Source of the DNA: Desertivirga xinjiangensis
GTDB taxonomy: Bacteria > Bacteroidota > Bacteroidia > Sphingobacteriales > Sphingobacteriaceae
Reading direction: 5' to 3'
Length of the DNA stretch: 64,000 nucleotides
Assembly (NCBI RefSeq): GCF_024436435.1
Contig: NZ_JAFMZP010000008.1
Location: 62,001-126,000, forward strand
In this document: positions 47,040 through 55,745 of the stretch, piece by piece
Numbering within the stretch: the stretch's first letter is position 1
Layout of the letters: each line of letters begins with the position of its first letter
Program-made: the position numbers and the translations under genes
The notes under the pieces: model-generated
Database searches by the model: none
Seen by the model: the letters and a program-made list of their open reading frames with translations, nothing else
Told to the model about the DNA's origin: nothing

Positions 47040-47245
47040 GGTGAGCGGGTTTATCTCACCAAGGGGGAACTAGATACGATGCACAGAAAGAAAATCAGCA
47101 TGGAGCGTCTGGCCCAGGTGCGCGACATTTTTCTTTTCTGCTGCTATACAGGTTTGGCTTACGCTGATATTAAAAAGTTAAAGCGCTCCGAGATTGGAGT
47201 GGGAGTTGACAGCGAAGCCTGGATCTTCACTAAACTGGCATTTCC
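47040..47245 (+). pseudogene. Tyrosine recombinase (integrase) fragment
   Basis: The frame encodes RVYLTKGELDTMHRKKISM followed by FLFCCYTGLAYADIKKLKRS, the start of the catalytic domain of Bacteroidota phage/conjugative-element integrases. The similarity stops at about 47230 (EAWIFTK), after which the sequence becomes the complement of a radC-like fragment. Both the N-terminal half and the catalytic C-terminus with the Tyr are lost. Confidence 0.8.
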
Positions 47246-47528
47246 TTTCAAAGCGGTAGCAAATATCACTTTAGGTCTGGAACAGTACCAGCTACACCTC
47301 CGGTTGAGACAGTGAAGATTCCCAGGATTTTATTTGCACAGTTTAACAGCATTATCTTAAACTGCTCAATCATTTCAATGCGGGTATTATCCCAGTTATG
47401 AAAGAAGAAGTTGTAGACGTCTTTTGAACTTGATACAGTTGGCCTTTCTGAAGCTTTGAACTTAGGCTGATAACTTACTGTAATTTCAGCAACCTGGAAT
47501 AGTGCGATTTAACTTGATACCTTTCCAT
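47234..47528 (-). pseudogene. RadC-like (JAB domain) gene fragment with frameshifts
   Basis: Reading the minus strand from an ATG at 47528 gives MERYQVKSHYSR. A frame change then leads to VAEITVSYQPKFKASERP and MIEQFKIMLLNCANKILGI, then TVSTGGVAGTV. A second frame change leads to PKVIFATALKGNAS, where the fragment ends against the integrase remnant. This is the N-terminal part of the RadC family found on mobile elements; the metal-binding JAMM motif is missing. Confidence 0.75.
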
Positions 47529-47995
47529 AATCCTAGATTTAATTAATTATGGCGCTCTCATCGGCTGTAAACTGGACAAAGGGCAAAGTGGATTTAAAAA
47601 ATGTGGACGCTCCGCCCTTCAGCGGATACCGATTTGTATACTACTGTGACACAGCGGGCCAGTGTTCAGTTCATTGCAAAAATTGCAGAGAATTAAACAA
47701 GGGCGCATTTGAAAAAACCACTTAGCAATCCGTCATCTACAAGAAGTTTTAGTAGGGTGTAAACAGGCTGAACAAACTGTTGAAGGTCATCATGAGTATT
47801 GTCTTTCTTCTTTAGCCGCTATAAGCCTTAGTTTCAAGACGTTGTTATGCTAAACAACAAAAGTCTCCATAAAAACCATGAATTACGCAGAAAATGAAAC
47901 GTAACGTTAATGTATAGGTAATGTGCGGTTTTCTAGGTTTGTGGCCTGTACTGGAGAGCAAATGAAACTTACCTCACATAACAAACACAAATAAA
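47529..47995. other. Decayed intergenic stretch before a small lipoprotein gene
   Basis: About 470 bases with no convincing gene. A 31-codon open frame at 47601-47696 matches nothing I recognise. A perfect -7 element TAGGTTTG is present at 47934-47941, about 55 bases before the next gene. Otherwise I see nothing. Confidence 0.5.
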
Positions 47996-48190
47996 ATGGA
48001 ATTTATTTTTAAAAAGTCCTTGCGGATGGCATTCGTTGTCGGCGCACTTGTTTCTGCTAGCTGTAACAAACATGAAAATGCGCCTGCCGACAATTCGTCA
48101 GACGAGATTAGCAGTTCGTCTAGAAGTACATCAAAAGTGTCTGTTGCCGCTGGAGCGTTTCTTCTTCCTGCCTTTCCGGATACACAGTGA
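47996..48190 (+). CDS. Small lipoprotein, possibly truncated
   Basis: A 64-residue frame with a lysine-rich N-terminus, a hydrophobic segment and a lipobox (SASC near residue 23), then a Ser/Asp-rich stretch. Directly after the stop, another frame carries on as VRTGMATQVMAEKIL with its own stop at about 48231, so the gene may be frameshifted and once have been about 15 residues longer. A perfect -7 element lies 55 bases upstream and a strong terminator follows. Function unknown. Confidence 0.55.
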   Translation: MEFIFKKSLRMAFVVGALVSASCNKHENAPADNSSDEISSSSRSTSKVSVAAGAFLLPAFPDTQ

Positions 48191-48235
48191 GAACAGGTAT
48201 GGCAACGCAGGTAATGGCTGAGAAGATCTTATAAG

Positions 48236-48272
48236 AAGAAGCCGCAGCTATTTAAGTCTGCGGCTTCTTTGT
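48236..48272 (+). terminator. Rho-independent terminator
   Basis: Perfect 12-bp stem AAGAAGCCGCAG / CTGCGGCTTCTT with a 10-base loop, then a short T-rich tail. Confidence 0.8.
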
Positions 48273-48432
48273 TACTCAGACTGTTAGGGAAGAAATTTAT
48301 AAAAATCCAACAATTCATCATTCACAGGAGCCGCAATCAATCCGCCGTATTAATGGCTTTTGCCGACCCACGTCACTGTAGGATCTATGTTGGCACAAGT
48401 CTAAACTCTAAATCAACTTAGTCATCTAAAGG

Positions 48433-49572
48433 ATGAAAAAATTCATTTTGTACCTCTTGGTTTTTACCGCAGTATCCCTGCGCTCTCAGTCTCAAACTCT
48501 AACACTTCCGGATTCCATTTATTCAGGTAAGCAGGGTAAATTTCACGTGCAAGGCATTGTGGTGGATAAAGCGAATGCTTGGGTCTACTTCTCATTTACT
48601 GATAGGTTGATCAAAACTGACTTCTCGGGAAATTTAATAGGTAGTGTGACTGGCTTTGTCGGTCACCTCGGCGATCTGGCTTTTGGTGATGACGGGAAGA
48701 TATACGGGTCGCTAGAATACAAAAACGATGCAATAGGAAAAGGCATTACAAGACAATTAGGAGGTAAAACGGCGAGCGAGGATGGATTTTACATTGCAAT
48801 TTTCGATGGGTCGCGTATTGTACGTGCAAACATGGATGCAGAAAAAGAAGATGTATTAAATACTGTTTATATCAGGGAGGCAGTAAAGGATTATGCGGCG
48901 ACGGTAAAAGATGGGGATAGAGTAAGGGCGCATCGGTTTGCCTGTTCAGGAATAGACGGAGTTGCTTTTGGCCCGGCTATAGGGAGATCCAATCCTACTA
49001 AAAAGTTTTTGTACGTAGCATACGGCATTTATGGTGATACAACACGAAGTGATAATGACCATCAGGTTATCTTGAAATACGACGTTAGTGATTGGAAGCA
49101 GTATGCGCAAAAACTATCACAGAACAAGCTACACCATTCAGGACCCAAAAAGCCCCTCGAAAATTATTTCTTAAAAACAGGAAATACCCGGTATGGCATT
49201 CAGAACTTGGCTTATGATCCATACACAGGAAATTTGTTCGCTGCAGTGTACAAGGGATCTAAGTCTCATTTTCCAAACTATGATCTCTTTGTCATTGATG
49301 GAAAAAGAAAGCCGATTAAAAGTTACATAAGATCTGAAAATAAGAAGTTTAAAGTCGAAACACTTTCTTTGCTAGAAGCCGGCTCCAAAGATCCGGTATC
49401 AGGCATTAGGGGTTGGTCTTTTAAGTGGGGAGCTACGGGTATGTGCCCTTTAGGCGATGGATTATTTTATATTTCACATAGCAGCAAGGATAAAGACGGA
49501 CAACAACAAAGTACTATTCATTTGTACAAATGGATAGGAAGTGATCATCAAGCATTTGCGTTATTAAAATAA
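48433..49572 (+). CDS. Secreted beta-propeller-like protein, function unknown
   Basis: A 379-residue exported protein with a signal peptide (about 1-21). Repeated beta units of the kind seen in lactonase/NHL-like propellers follow: VQGIVVDKANAWVYFSF, DLAFGDDGKIYGSLEY, KKFLYVAYGIYGDT, NLAYDPYTGNLFAAVY and GLFYISHSSK. I do not recognise a named family. It may bind or hydrolyse a ligand in the envelope. It lies alone after the mobile-element debris and overlaps the 3' end of the convergent HxlR gene by 25 bases. Confidence 0.75.
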   Translation: MKKFILYLLVFTAVSLRSQSQTLTLPDSIYSGKQGKFHVQGIVVDKANAWVYFSFTDRLIKTDFSGNLIGSVTGFVGHLGDLAFGDDGKIYGSLEYKNDAIGKGITRQLGGKTASEDGFYIAIFDGSRIVRANMDAEKEDVLNTVYIREAVKDYAATVKDGDRVRAHRFACSGIDGVAFGPAIGRSNPTKKFLYVAYGIYGDTTRSDNDHQVILKYDVSDWKQYAQKLSQNKLHHSGPKKPLENYFLKTGNTRYGIQNLAYDPYTGNLFAAVYKGSKSHFPNYDLFVIDGKRKPIKSYIRSENKKFKVETLSLLEAGSKDPVSGIRGWSFKWGATGMCPLGDGLFYISHSSKDKDGQQQSTIHLYKWIGSDHQAFALLK

Positions 49573-49913
49573 ATAACCCTCTCTAATTCTTCGCGATGTG
49601 CATCACCCCAGTCTCCGATCGTTCTTATAACCGGAACCAAACTCTCTCCAAGTTCTGTGAGATAATATTCAACCTTAGGGGGGAGTTGCTTAAAAATCTT
49701 CTTCTTAACCAGTTCGTAATTTTCTAACTGGTTTAACTGGATATTCAATACTCTGCGCGATGCTTCAGGTATACTTCTCTGCAAAGCACCTGGGCGCTTT
49801 ATACCTTCTGAGATATAATATAACAATGCAATTTTCCATTTCCCATTGAGAACCTCTCTGAAAAGATCTAAACCGCAATCCATCGAAATCGGAATCTTTC
49901 TTTCATATGCCAT
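49548..49913 (-). CDS. HxlR family transcriptional regulator
   Basis: A 121-residue winged-helix protein starting at MAYERKIP, with five residues less than the longest frame. The HxlR features are CGLDLFREVLNGKWKIALLYY near 15-35, RVLNIQLNQLENYELVKKK near 55-75 and YYLTELGESLVPVI near 90. Such regulators usually sense quinones, aldehydes or redox stress and control a neighbouring oxidoreductase. The nearest candidate upstream is a decayed azoreductase gene. Confidence 0.85.
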   Translation of the reverse strand: MAYERKIPISMDCGLDLFREVLNGKWKIALLYYISEGIKRPGALQRSIPEASRRVLNIQLNQLENYELVKKKIFKQLPPKVEYYLTELGESLVPVIRTIGDWGDAHREELERVIYFNNANA

Positions 49914-50059
49914 AAACAAAAATAACACATATGGATTTGAACCGCTATACGGAATAATTCTTCCCTGCCTTATCGCTAGCTAAAGGTGCTCTCATCGCAA
50001 AAAAGAAAACATCCTCATGGGAAGAATATGCAGACACACTGCTTTTTGTCAATCCGCTA

Positions 50060-50503
50060 GCCTGCTTTCAGGCGGATCATGGTAGTACTGCCAGATACAC
50101 TTTTTTTATTTTTTCACCAATCCCTCCGGACCGCCCTCTTTGTAGGAAAAGGTTTTTCCTGCTCGAACAACATGATCAATCCAGGTTTTAAGGGCAGAAT
50201 GTATCGTGAAGTTATAAAGAGGTGCACCTATTACGATAAAGTCGGCGCTTTGCAGCTGTCCAATCCACTTATCCGAGAATTGAATAGCCACCTTATCTGT
50301 GGCACTTAACTGATCGGGAGGGGTAAAGAATGCCTGAAGGTGCGACCCATCAAGATGAGGGTTTCTTCAGCGATCAGGTCCAGTTCCTCAAGCACAGCAT
50401 CAGGATAGGTTTCAGTAATCTGGGCTACAATTGCCCTGCCAAGTTTGATACTTTAAGAAGCGTCTTTTCTCGGGCTGGATATTAAATGAAGGATCTTTTT
50501 CAA
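50060..50503 (-). pseudogene. FMN-dependent azoreductase pseudogene (azoR-like)
   Basis: The minus strand from about 50503 encodes KKILHLISSPRKDAS, an in-frame TAA, then SIKLGRAIVAQITETYPDA. A frameshift follows, then VAIQFSDKWIGQLQSADFIV and GAPLYNFTIHSALKTWIDHV to FSYKEGGPEG. A final frameshift in an A-run leads to VYLAV and a stop. These are the AzoR FMN-binding motifs in order, broken by at least three lesions, with the C-terminal quarter missing. It diverges from a broken hxlR gene. Confidence 0.85.
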
Positions 50504-50568
50504 AAAATCATTTTGGTCCAAAAGTATAGGCAGTAACCATCGAAAAAACCTTACTATCCTTCAGGAAA

Positions 50569-50980
50569 GTGGTATCTTTAAGGAAAGTTGACAGATTTGA
50601 CTCTATCAAATTAGCTGAGAATGAGGAGCTTATTAAGGAAGAGGAATGTCTGAGTAGTGTGAATGCCATTCAAGACGCCTTATATGTGCTTAACGGTAAA
50701 TGGAAGTTGCCACTGATTTATACGTTGATCGAAAAGCCGCGACGGTTTAACGAGATTCAGCAGGCTATACAGGGCATTACCCCAAAGAACCTTTCTCGCC
50801 AGTTAAAAGAGTTGGAAATGAATGGATTTTGAAAAGAACTATAACACCATCCACTCCGATCACCATCGTCTATGAGGTTACACTCATAGTGAATCATTGA
50901 AGACCGTCCTTTTGGGGCTAAAATCCTGGGCCTTACAACACCGAGAGATGATAAGATATAGCATGCGCAAAGCTAAATAG
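50569..50980 (+). pseudogene. HxlR family regulator pseudogene
   Basis: The first 87 codons read as a normal HxlR protein (ALYVLNGKWKLPLIYTLIEK and NLSRQLKELEMNGF). A premature stop at 50830-50832 follows. Beyond it the rest of the domain can still be read (KRTITPSTPITIVYEVT) and, after another frameshift, SESLKTVLLGLKSWALQHRE to a stop at 50978-50980. It is divergent from the azoR pseudogene, a common regulator-target pair, and both are decayed. Confidence 0.85.
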
Positions 50981-51026
50981 GGCAGATAGCATGTGAAAGC
51001 CTTTATATGGTATCCATGTAAGCCAA

Positions 51027-51069
51027 ATACCAAATAAAAAGACAATGCCCTTGTCTTTTTATTTGGTAT
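51027..51069. terminator. Perfect 19-bp inverted repeat downstream of yceI
   Basis: ATACCAAATAAAAAGACAA, five loop bases TGCCC, and the exact reverse complement. The arm includes A- and T-runs on both sides, so it can end transcription from either strand. It lies 12 bases from the yceI stop. Confidence 0.8.
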
Positions 51070-51080
51070 ATTTTATGAAT

Positions 51081-51626
51081 CTAAGCTGATTTTTGCAATT
51101 GAATGTTGGCAATCAACTTGATATTTTCTCCAATCGCCAGTCCCCCTGTTTCTGTAAGGGCGTTGTAAGTTAATCCAAACTCTTTTCGGTTTATCGTTCC
51201 CGTAACTTCGAACCCGATCTTCTGATTGCCGTATGCATCTTTCTCCGTGCCGCCATATTCGGCATTTACCTCCACTAGTTTGGTTACTCCTTTGATCGTA
51301 AGGTTACCGAGTAAGCTGTAATTCTCTTCGTCTCTTTTAATGAATGACACCGATTGGAAGTTGATGGTCGGAAAGCTCTCTGCATCAAAGAAGTCGGCAG
51401 ACTTGAGATGCGCATCGCGTTGCTGCTGGTTAGTGTCGATGCTATCAACATCAATTGAAAAACTGATTTCTGCCCCTTCTAGCGATTCCTCTGGAAGGGT
51501 TACAGATCCATTAAACGATTTAAACGAGCCTGTCACAGTTGAGATAACCAGGTGTTTAACTTTGAATAAGACCTCTGAGTGCATGTTGTCGATAGTCCAT
51601 TTTACTGCTTGTTGTGTAGTTTCCAT
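51081..51626 (-). CDS. YceI family protein
   Basis: A 181-residue lipocalin-like beta-barrel: WTIDNMHSEVLFKVKHL at the N-terminus, FDAESFPTINFQSVSF near 80-95, and GTINRKEFGLTYN near 140. YceI proteins bind isoprenoid quinones or similar lipids. Unlike E. coli YceI it has no signal peptide and may be cytoplasmic. Its promoter carries the same operator and spacing as four other promoters in this region, so it is probably a member of the Crp/Fnr-like regulon. Confidence 0.9.
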   Translation of the reverse strand: METTQQAVKWTIDNMHSEVLFKVKHLVISTVTGSFKSFNGSVTLPEESLEGAEISFSIDVDSIDTNQQQRDAHLKSADFFDAESFPTINFQSVSFIKRDEENYSLLGNLTIKGVTKLVEVNAEYGGTEKDAYGNQKIGFEVTGTINRKEFGLTYNALTETGGLAIGENIKLIANIQLQKSA

Positions 51627-51669
51627 GATTATAATTTTTAAGTTTTAAAATTTCGTTTTGTGAACACAA

Positions 51670-51677
51670 CAAAGATG
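51670..51677 (-). promoter_or_regulatory. -7 element of yceI
   Basis: On the minus strand CATCTTTG, one change from TAnnTTTG. It starts exactly 45 bases after the operator. A block GTCAATGTGTAGCAG (51690-51704) lies between them and recurs at the pirin promoter. Confidence 0.65.
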
Positions 51678-51722
51678 GAGAGGTAGCAACTGCTACACAT
51701 TGACATAAGATAAAAAGCACAA

Positions 51723-51736
51723 TTGACAAATGTCAA
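51723..51736 (-). promoter_or_regulatory. FNR-like operator of yceI (TTGACATTTGTCAA)
   Basis: A 14-bp palindrome TTGACA-NN-TGTCAA. Its distance of 45 bases to the -7 element places its centre near -64 relative to the expected transcription start, the usual region for class I activation by Crp/Fnr proteins. Confidence 0.8.
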
Positions 51737-51796
51737 GTCCTCGCGATCCGTCCTTAACACCTTTAAGAAAATGAAATGTACCTCCTTCCCAGGCAC

Positions 51797-51810
51797 TTGA
51801 TTTTTGTCAA
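51797..51810 (+). promoter_or_regulatory. FNR-like operator of the BamA-like operon (TTGATTTTTGTCAA)
   Basis: TTGAT-N4-GTCAA, with one change from a perfect palindrome. It lies 45 bases before GACTTTTG (51856-51863). Confidence 0.75.
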
Positions 51811-51855
51811 TCCAATTTCTTAGCAAAGCTCATGAGACAGCTTTTTAGCAATCGT

Positions 51856-51863
51856 GACTTTTG
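51856..51863 (+). promoter_or_regulatory. -7 element of the BamA-like operon
   Basis: GACTTTTG, one change from TAnnTTTG. The ATG follows 34 bases later. Confidence 0.6.
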
Positions 51864-51897
51864 ATGCCAAGGTTCACAAGCTAAAACAAGAGTTATC

Positions 51898-54525
51898 ATG
51901 AATACAAACAATCATAGTAGCAAAATCAAAAGAATGGCTACTACCACAAAGTTGAAGTCAGCAAAAGGAAGCGACGAACAAGACCACCTTTTCACGTTCG
52001 TATTCTCTTTATTAATTATCCTCACGTTAATACTTCATGCAAGCACATCCTTTGCTCAGGACAGCGTTATCGTGAAAGCTCATGCCTCGTATAACAAACC
52101 AGGGAAGTTTCACCGGAAACTATTCGGTGAGAACTATCGTGAAGAATGGGCTGCAGACACCAAGGTTCCAATAATAAAAATCTCAGAGCTTAATGGAGGC
52201 CTTACCCCCACCAGACGCGGGGGTGGGCATCAAAGTCATTCACTCCGGCTTAAGGATAAGCAGGGCAAGGAATACGTACTTCGAAGCGTAGAGAAATACC
52301 CGGAGGTTTTAATCCCGGAAGTAATCAGAAATACTTTTGCAAAAGACTGGGTAGACGATAATATGTCGGCGCAGCACCCCTACGCAGCTCTAATAGTACC
52401 GGTTCTAGCGAAGGCAACGGGAGTGCCTCATACAAATCCAGTTGTTGGATTGGTAGCTCCAGACCCCGCACTTGGTGAATTTGCTTCCACTTTTGAAAAC
52501 ACGCTAGTCCTTTTAGAAGAAAGAGAACCGCTCGGGAAATCAGACAACACACCAGAAATGTTTGCCGCTCTGGATGAAGACAGTGGCAACAAGGTAGAGG
52601 CCGAAGGCTTTCTGAGAGCGACATTGCTGGATATATTGATCGGCGACTGGGACCGGCACGTGGACCAATGGAGATGGAAAGATATCCAGGAGGGTAAAGG
52701 GAAAAAATACATCGCCGTTCCCCGGGATCGTGATCAGGTATTCTACTTGAATCAAGGTCTGTTCCCTAACCTGGCCTCGCGCTCATGGCTTCTGCCTTTT
52801 CTTCAGGGTTACGACCATGAGGTAAGGAACATCAATACCTATCTCTGGGAAAGCCGGCTGATGGTGTCAAGAATACTAAACGAGATGAGCTATGAAGAGT
52901 GGATGAGGATTACCAGCGAGTTCGTTTCGGCTGTGCCCGATGAGGTGCTGGAAACTTCTTTACGACGTTTACCTGCATCATCTTACGAACTCCGCCACGA
53001 TGAATTGTTGTCTAAAATGAGAAGTCAACGATCCAGGCTATTAGAAGAGTCAGAAAAATTCTACTTCTTCCTTAACGAGATCGTAGAGGTAAAAGCTTCA
53101 GACAAGAACGAACAGATTAAGTTTAGCGGCAACAACAAACAACTAACATTGGAGATATTCCGGCTAAAAGCACAGGGGGACAAACAACTGGTTTTTAGCA
53201 AAACGATGGACCCGCAGGTTACTAAAGAGGTTTGGGTATATACAGGAAAAGGCGCAGATAACATCAGTATCAATACAAAATCCTCCATTCAGATTCGACT
53301 CATAGCAGCAGACGGTGAAAAAGTCTTCGATGCGCAGCAATCGACCAGGAAAGTGCGAGTATTTGCCAGAGAAACTAACGTAACTTTCAGGGATACCAAC
53401 AACGTGTTCAGGACTCGCTTATCAAACGATTCTTCACACTCAAGATACATTCCTATAAACCGCTATAATATTAACATGCCTCTTGTAAGTGGCGGCTATA
53501 ACCAGGATGATGGATTCATGTTAGGCTTGGGAATAAAGCATAAGCGTACAGGCTTCCGTAAATTGCCCTACGCCAGCGAACACCAGTTTAGTGTGTCCCG
53601 GTCCTTTTCAACACGTGCTTTTAAAGTAAGATATAGTGGCGACTGGACCGATGTTGTCGGAAAGGCTAACTTTTTCGTAAACGCTTCAGTTCTGGGCCCG
53701 AATAACACCATAAACTTTTATGGCCGCGGTAACGAAACCCAGAGATTGAAGGGAAGCCGTTCTGATCTTTTTTATAGGGCCAGGTTCAACCAGGTACAGC
53801 TTGAAAGTGGCCTAAAGTGGGACCTTGATAATCGGCTTAGTATAAGTACCGGAGCTACTTTTCAATACTATTCCTATCAGGTTTCAGATAACACAGGCCG
53901 CTTTATAACTGAATCAGGCGCTGTTGGTTCTTACGATAGTTTAAGCCTTAACAAAGACAAGCTGCATACAGGCTTGAGTGTAAATTTGAGCAGAGATACG
54001 CGCAGCAACCAGATACTACCCAGCTTTGGAAGCTATTTAAAAATTGGTATTCAAGGCTCGACAGGGCTTAATAGAAATTCCAGGTCTTTCATACAAATCA
54101 AACCAGAATTTAGATTTTATCGAAAACTTTCAAAAGACTCCAGTTTGGTGCTTGCAGAACGCGTGGGAGCTGGTCTAACGCTTGGGAATACAGCCTTCTA
54201 CCAATCAATGTTCCTCGGCGGCCATGATAATCTTTACGGTTTTCGGCAGTACAGGTTCGCCGGTCAGCATCTATTTTATAACAACCTCGACCTGCGCTTG
54301 AGATTAGCCCGGTTGGCCAGCTATATTCTACCTGGGGAAATCGGAATCAATGCGTTTTACGACATCGGCCGGGTTTGGGAGAAGGGAGAGAAATCCAGCA
54401 AATGGCACCAGGGCTATGGCGGCGGCGCTTATTTTTCGCCCGCGAACTATGCAGTCATCCAATTGATTGGGGGGCACTCCTCCGAAGGCTGGTACCCCTA
54501 TTTAAAACTTAACATGCGTTTCTAA
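51898..54525 (+). CDS. Outer-membrane BamA/surface-antigen-like barrel with kinase-like N-terminal domain
   Basis: An 875-residue protein. A hydrophobic export segment is at about 33-50 (LLIILTLILHASTSFAQ). Residues of about 85-330 hold motifs that recall the atypical kinases FAM20C/HipA: GGGHQSHSLRL (108-118), a candidate ATP lysine in YVLRSVEK (126-133), the catalytic-loop-like GDWDRHVDQW (249-258) and PRDRDQVF (275 onward). A middle beta domain and a C-terminal BamA-like barrel (about 530-875, ending in a terminal Phe) follow. It is the first gene of an operon with HD-PycTM and ppk1 genes. The barrel call is firm; the kinase reading is inference. Confidence 0.8.
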   Translation: MNTNNHSSKIKRMATTTKLKSAKGSDEQDHLFTFVFSLLIILTLILHASTSFAQDSVIVKAHASYNKPGKFHRKLFGENYREEWAADTKVPIIKISELNGGLTPTRRGGGHQSHSLRLKDKQGKEYVLRSVEKYPEVLIPEVIRNTFAKDWVDDNMSAQHPYAALIVPVLAKATGVPHTNPVVGLVAPDPALGEFASTFENTLVLLEEREPLGKSDNTPEMFAALDEDSGNKVEAEGFLRATLLDILIGDWDRHVDQWRWKDIQEGKGKKYIAVPRDRDQVFYLNQGLFPNLASRSWLLPFLQGYDHEVRNINTYLWESRLMVSRILNEMSYEEWMRITSEFVSAVPDEVLETSLRRLPASSYELRHDELLSKMRSQRSRLLEESEKFYFFLNEIVEVKASDKNEQIKFSGNNKQLTLEIFRLKAQGDKQLVFSKTMDPQVTKEVWVYTGKGADNISINTKSSIQIRLIAADGEKVFDAQQSTRKVRVFARETNVTFRDTNNVFRTRLSNDSSHSRYIPINRYNINMPLVSGGYNQDDGFMLGLGIKHKRTGFRKLPYASEHQFSVSRSFSTRAFKVRYSGDWTDVVGKANFFVNASVLGPNNTINFYGRGNETQRLKGSRSDLFYRARFNQVQLESGLKWDLDNRLSISTGATFQYYSYQVSDNTGRFITESGAVGSYDSLSLNKDKLHTGLSVNLSRDTRSNQILPSFGSYLKIGIQGSTGLNRNSRSFIQIKPEFRFYRKLSKDSSLVLAERVGAGLTLGNTAFYQSMFLGGHDNLYGFRQYRFAGQHLFYNNLDLRLRLARLASYILPGEIGINAFYDIGRVWEKGEKSSKWHQGYGGGAYFSPANYAVIQLIGGHSSEGWYPYLKLNMRF

Positions 54526-54542
54526 CCTCAACAAGCAATATC

Positions 54543-55736
54543 ATGAACTACACCATACTACTTGAACAAATAAAAGAACACGTTACTGGTCTGTACAGGC
54601 TGAACGAGACCTCTAATCTCGTCTACCATAACTTATATCATACCGAAAAAATAGTTGCAAACGCCGGAATACTCAGCGAAAGCTACCAACTTGGACAAAA
54701 GGAAAGGTTTATTGTTGCGGCAGCCGCATGGTTTCACGACATCGGATACCTGTTTAACCCGGCTAATCATGAAACCGAGGGTGCTGAACGGGCTGAAAAG
54801 TTCCTGCTGGCTAAAGCAGTAGATCCGGAAATTACGCTTCAAGTAAAAAACGCAATCCTCGCCACCAAGCTGCCTCAGCTCGCAAATACAACAGTAGAAA
54901 AGATCGTAGCAGATGCCGACCTTTTTCATCTGGGTACACCCGAATTTGCCGACTTGAACAAACTCGTTCGCAAAGAAGCAGAGATGCTGTATGGTCAATC
55001 TATCAATAAAGAAGAATGGTTAAAGAGAACAGTGGTATTCCTGCAAAACCATGAATTCCAAACAGAATATGCCCGGAAACACTTGTCTGAACAAAAACAG
55101 CAAAATCTTAGTTCCCTGATAAAGAGACTGGAAAAGAAAGGGGGCTTGCCTGCTCTAGTGTCTCCCTTTGAACATGAGGAGGCCTCCCCGGAAAGGATCA
55201 GGGAAGACAAACCAACAAAAGGTATAGAGACTATGTTTAGGATCAGTTCACAGAACCATCAACGCCTCAGTGATATGGCTGACAACAAAGCGAACATCAT
55301 CATAACCGTTAACTCCATAATCCTTTCTGCTGTTCTAAGTTTCCTGATACAAAAGATCGACTCTGAAGTTTACCTTGCCTATCCCACTTACACTATACTA
55401 ATGGTAAGCCTCACTGCTATCATCTTTGCCATCCTTTCAACAAGACCGGCTATCACCCGCGGGCTGTTTAGTACTCAGGAGGTGGATCAAAAAAAGGCGA
55501 ACCTGTTGTTTTTTGGAAACTTTCATAGAATGAGCCTCGAAAACTATGCATCCTCTATGCAGGTGGCCATGGACGATAAACAATACCTCTACGGGATGCT
55601 GATAAAAGACCTCCATTCTCAGGGAGTGGTGCTCGGGAAAAAATACCGCCTGCTCAGAATCTCTTACAACGTCTTTATGTATGGTTTGATAGTTTCGGTT
55701 ATCTCTTTTTTAATTGCCTCATTAATATTTTCTTAA
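54543..55736 (+). CDS. HD-domain phosphohydrolase fused to PycTM (DUF5706) membrane domain
   Basis: A 397-residue fusion. Residues 20-190 form an HD domain with the metal ligands His33, His65-Asp66, His76 and Asp124 or Asp126 (YHTEKIV, WFHDIGY, ADADLFH). A linker leads to a PycTM-type domain at about 228-397: MADNKANIIITVNSIILS, two membrane helices, the SLENYASSMQ segment and a final helix. PycTM is the membrane effector domain of Pycsar anti-phage systems, but no nucleotide cyclase gene is nearby. It is 17 bases after the BamA-like gene and 9 bases before ppk1. Confidence 0.85.
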   Translation: MNYTILLEQIKEHVTGLYRLNETSNLVYHNLYHTEKIVANAGILSESYQLGQKERFIVAAAAWFHDIGYLFNPANHETEGAERAEKFLLAKAVDPEITLQVKNAILATKLPQLANTTVEKIVADADLFHLGTPEFADLNKLVRKEAEMLYGQSINKEEWLKRTVVFLQNHEFQTEYARKHLSEQKQQNLSSLIKRLEKKGGLPALVSPFEHEEASPERIREDKPTKGIETMFRISSQNHQRLSDMADNKANIIITVNSIILSAVLSFLIQKIDSEVYLAYPTYTILMVSLTAIIFAILSTRPAITRGLFSTQEVDQKKANLLFFGNFHRMSLENYASSMQVAMDDKQYLYGMLIKDLHSQGVVLGKKYRLLRISYNVFMYGLIVSVISFLIASLIFS

Positions 55737-55745
55737 GCATTTTTT

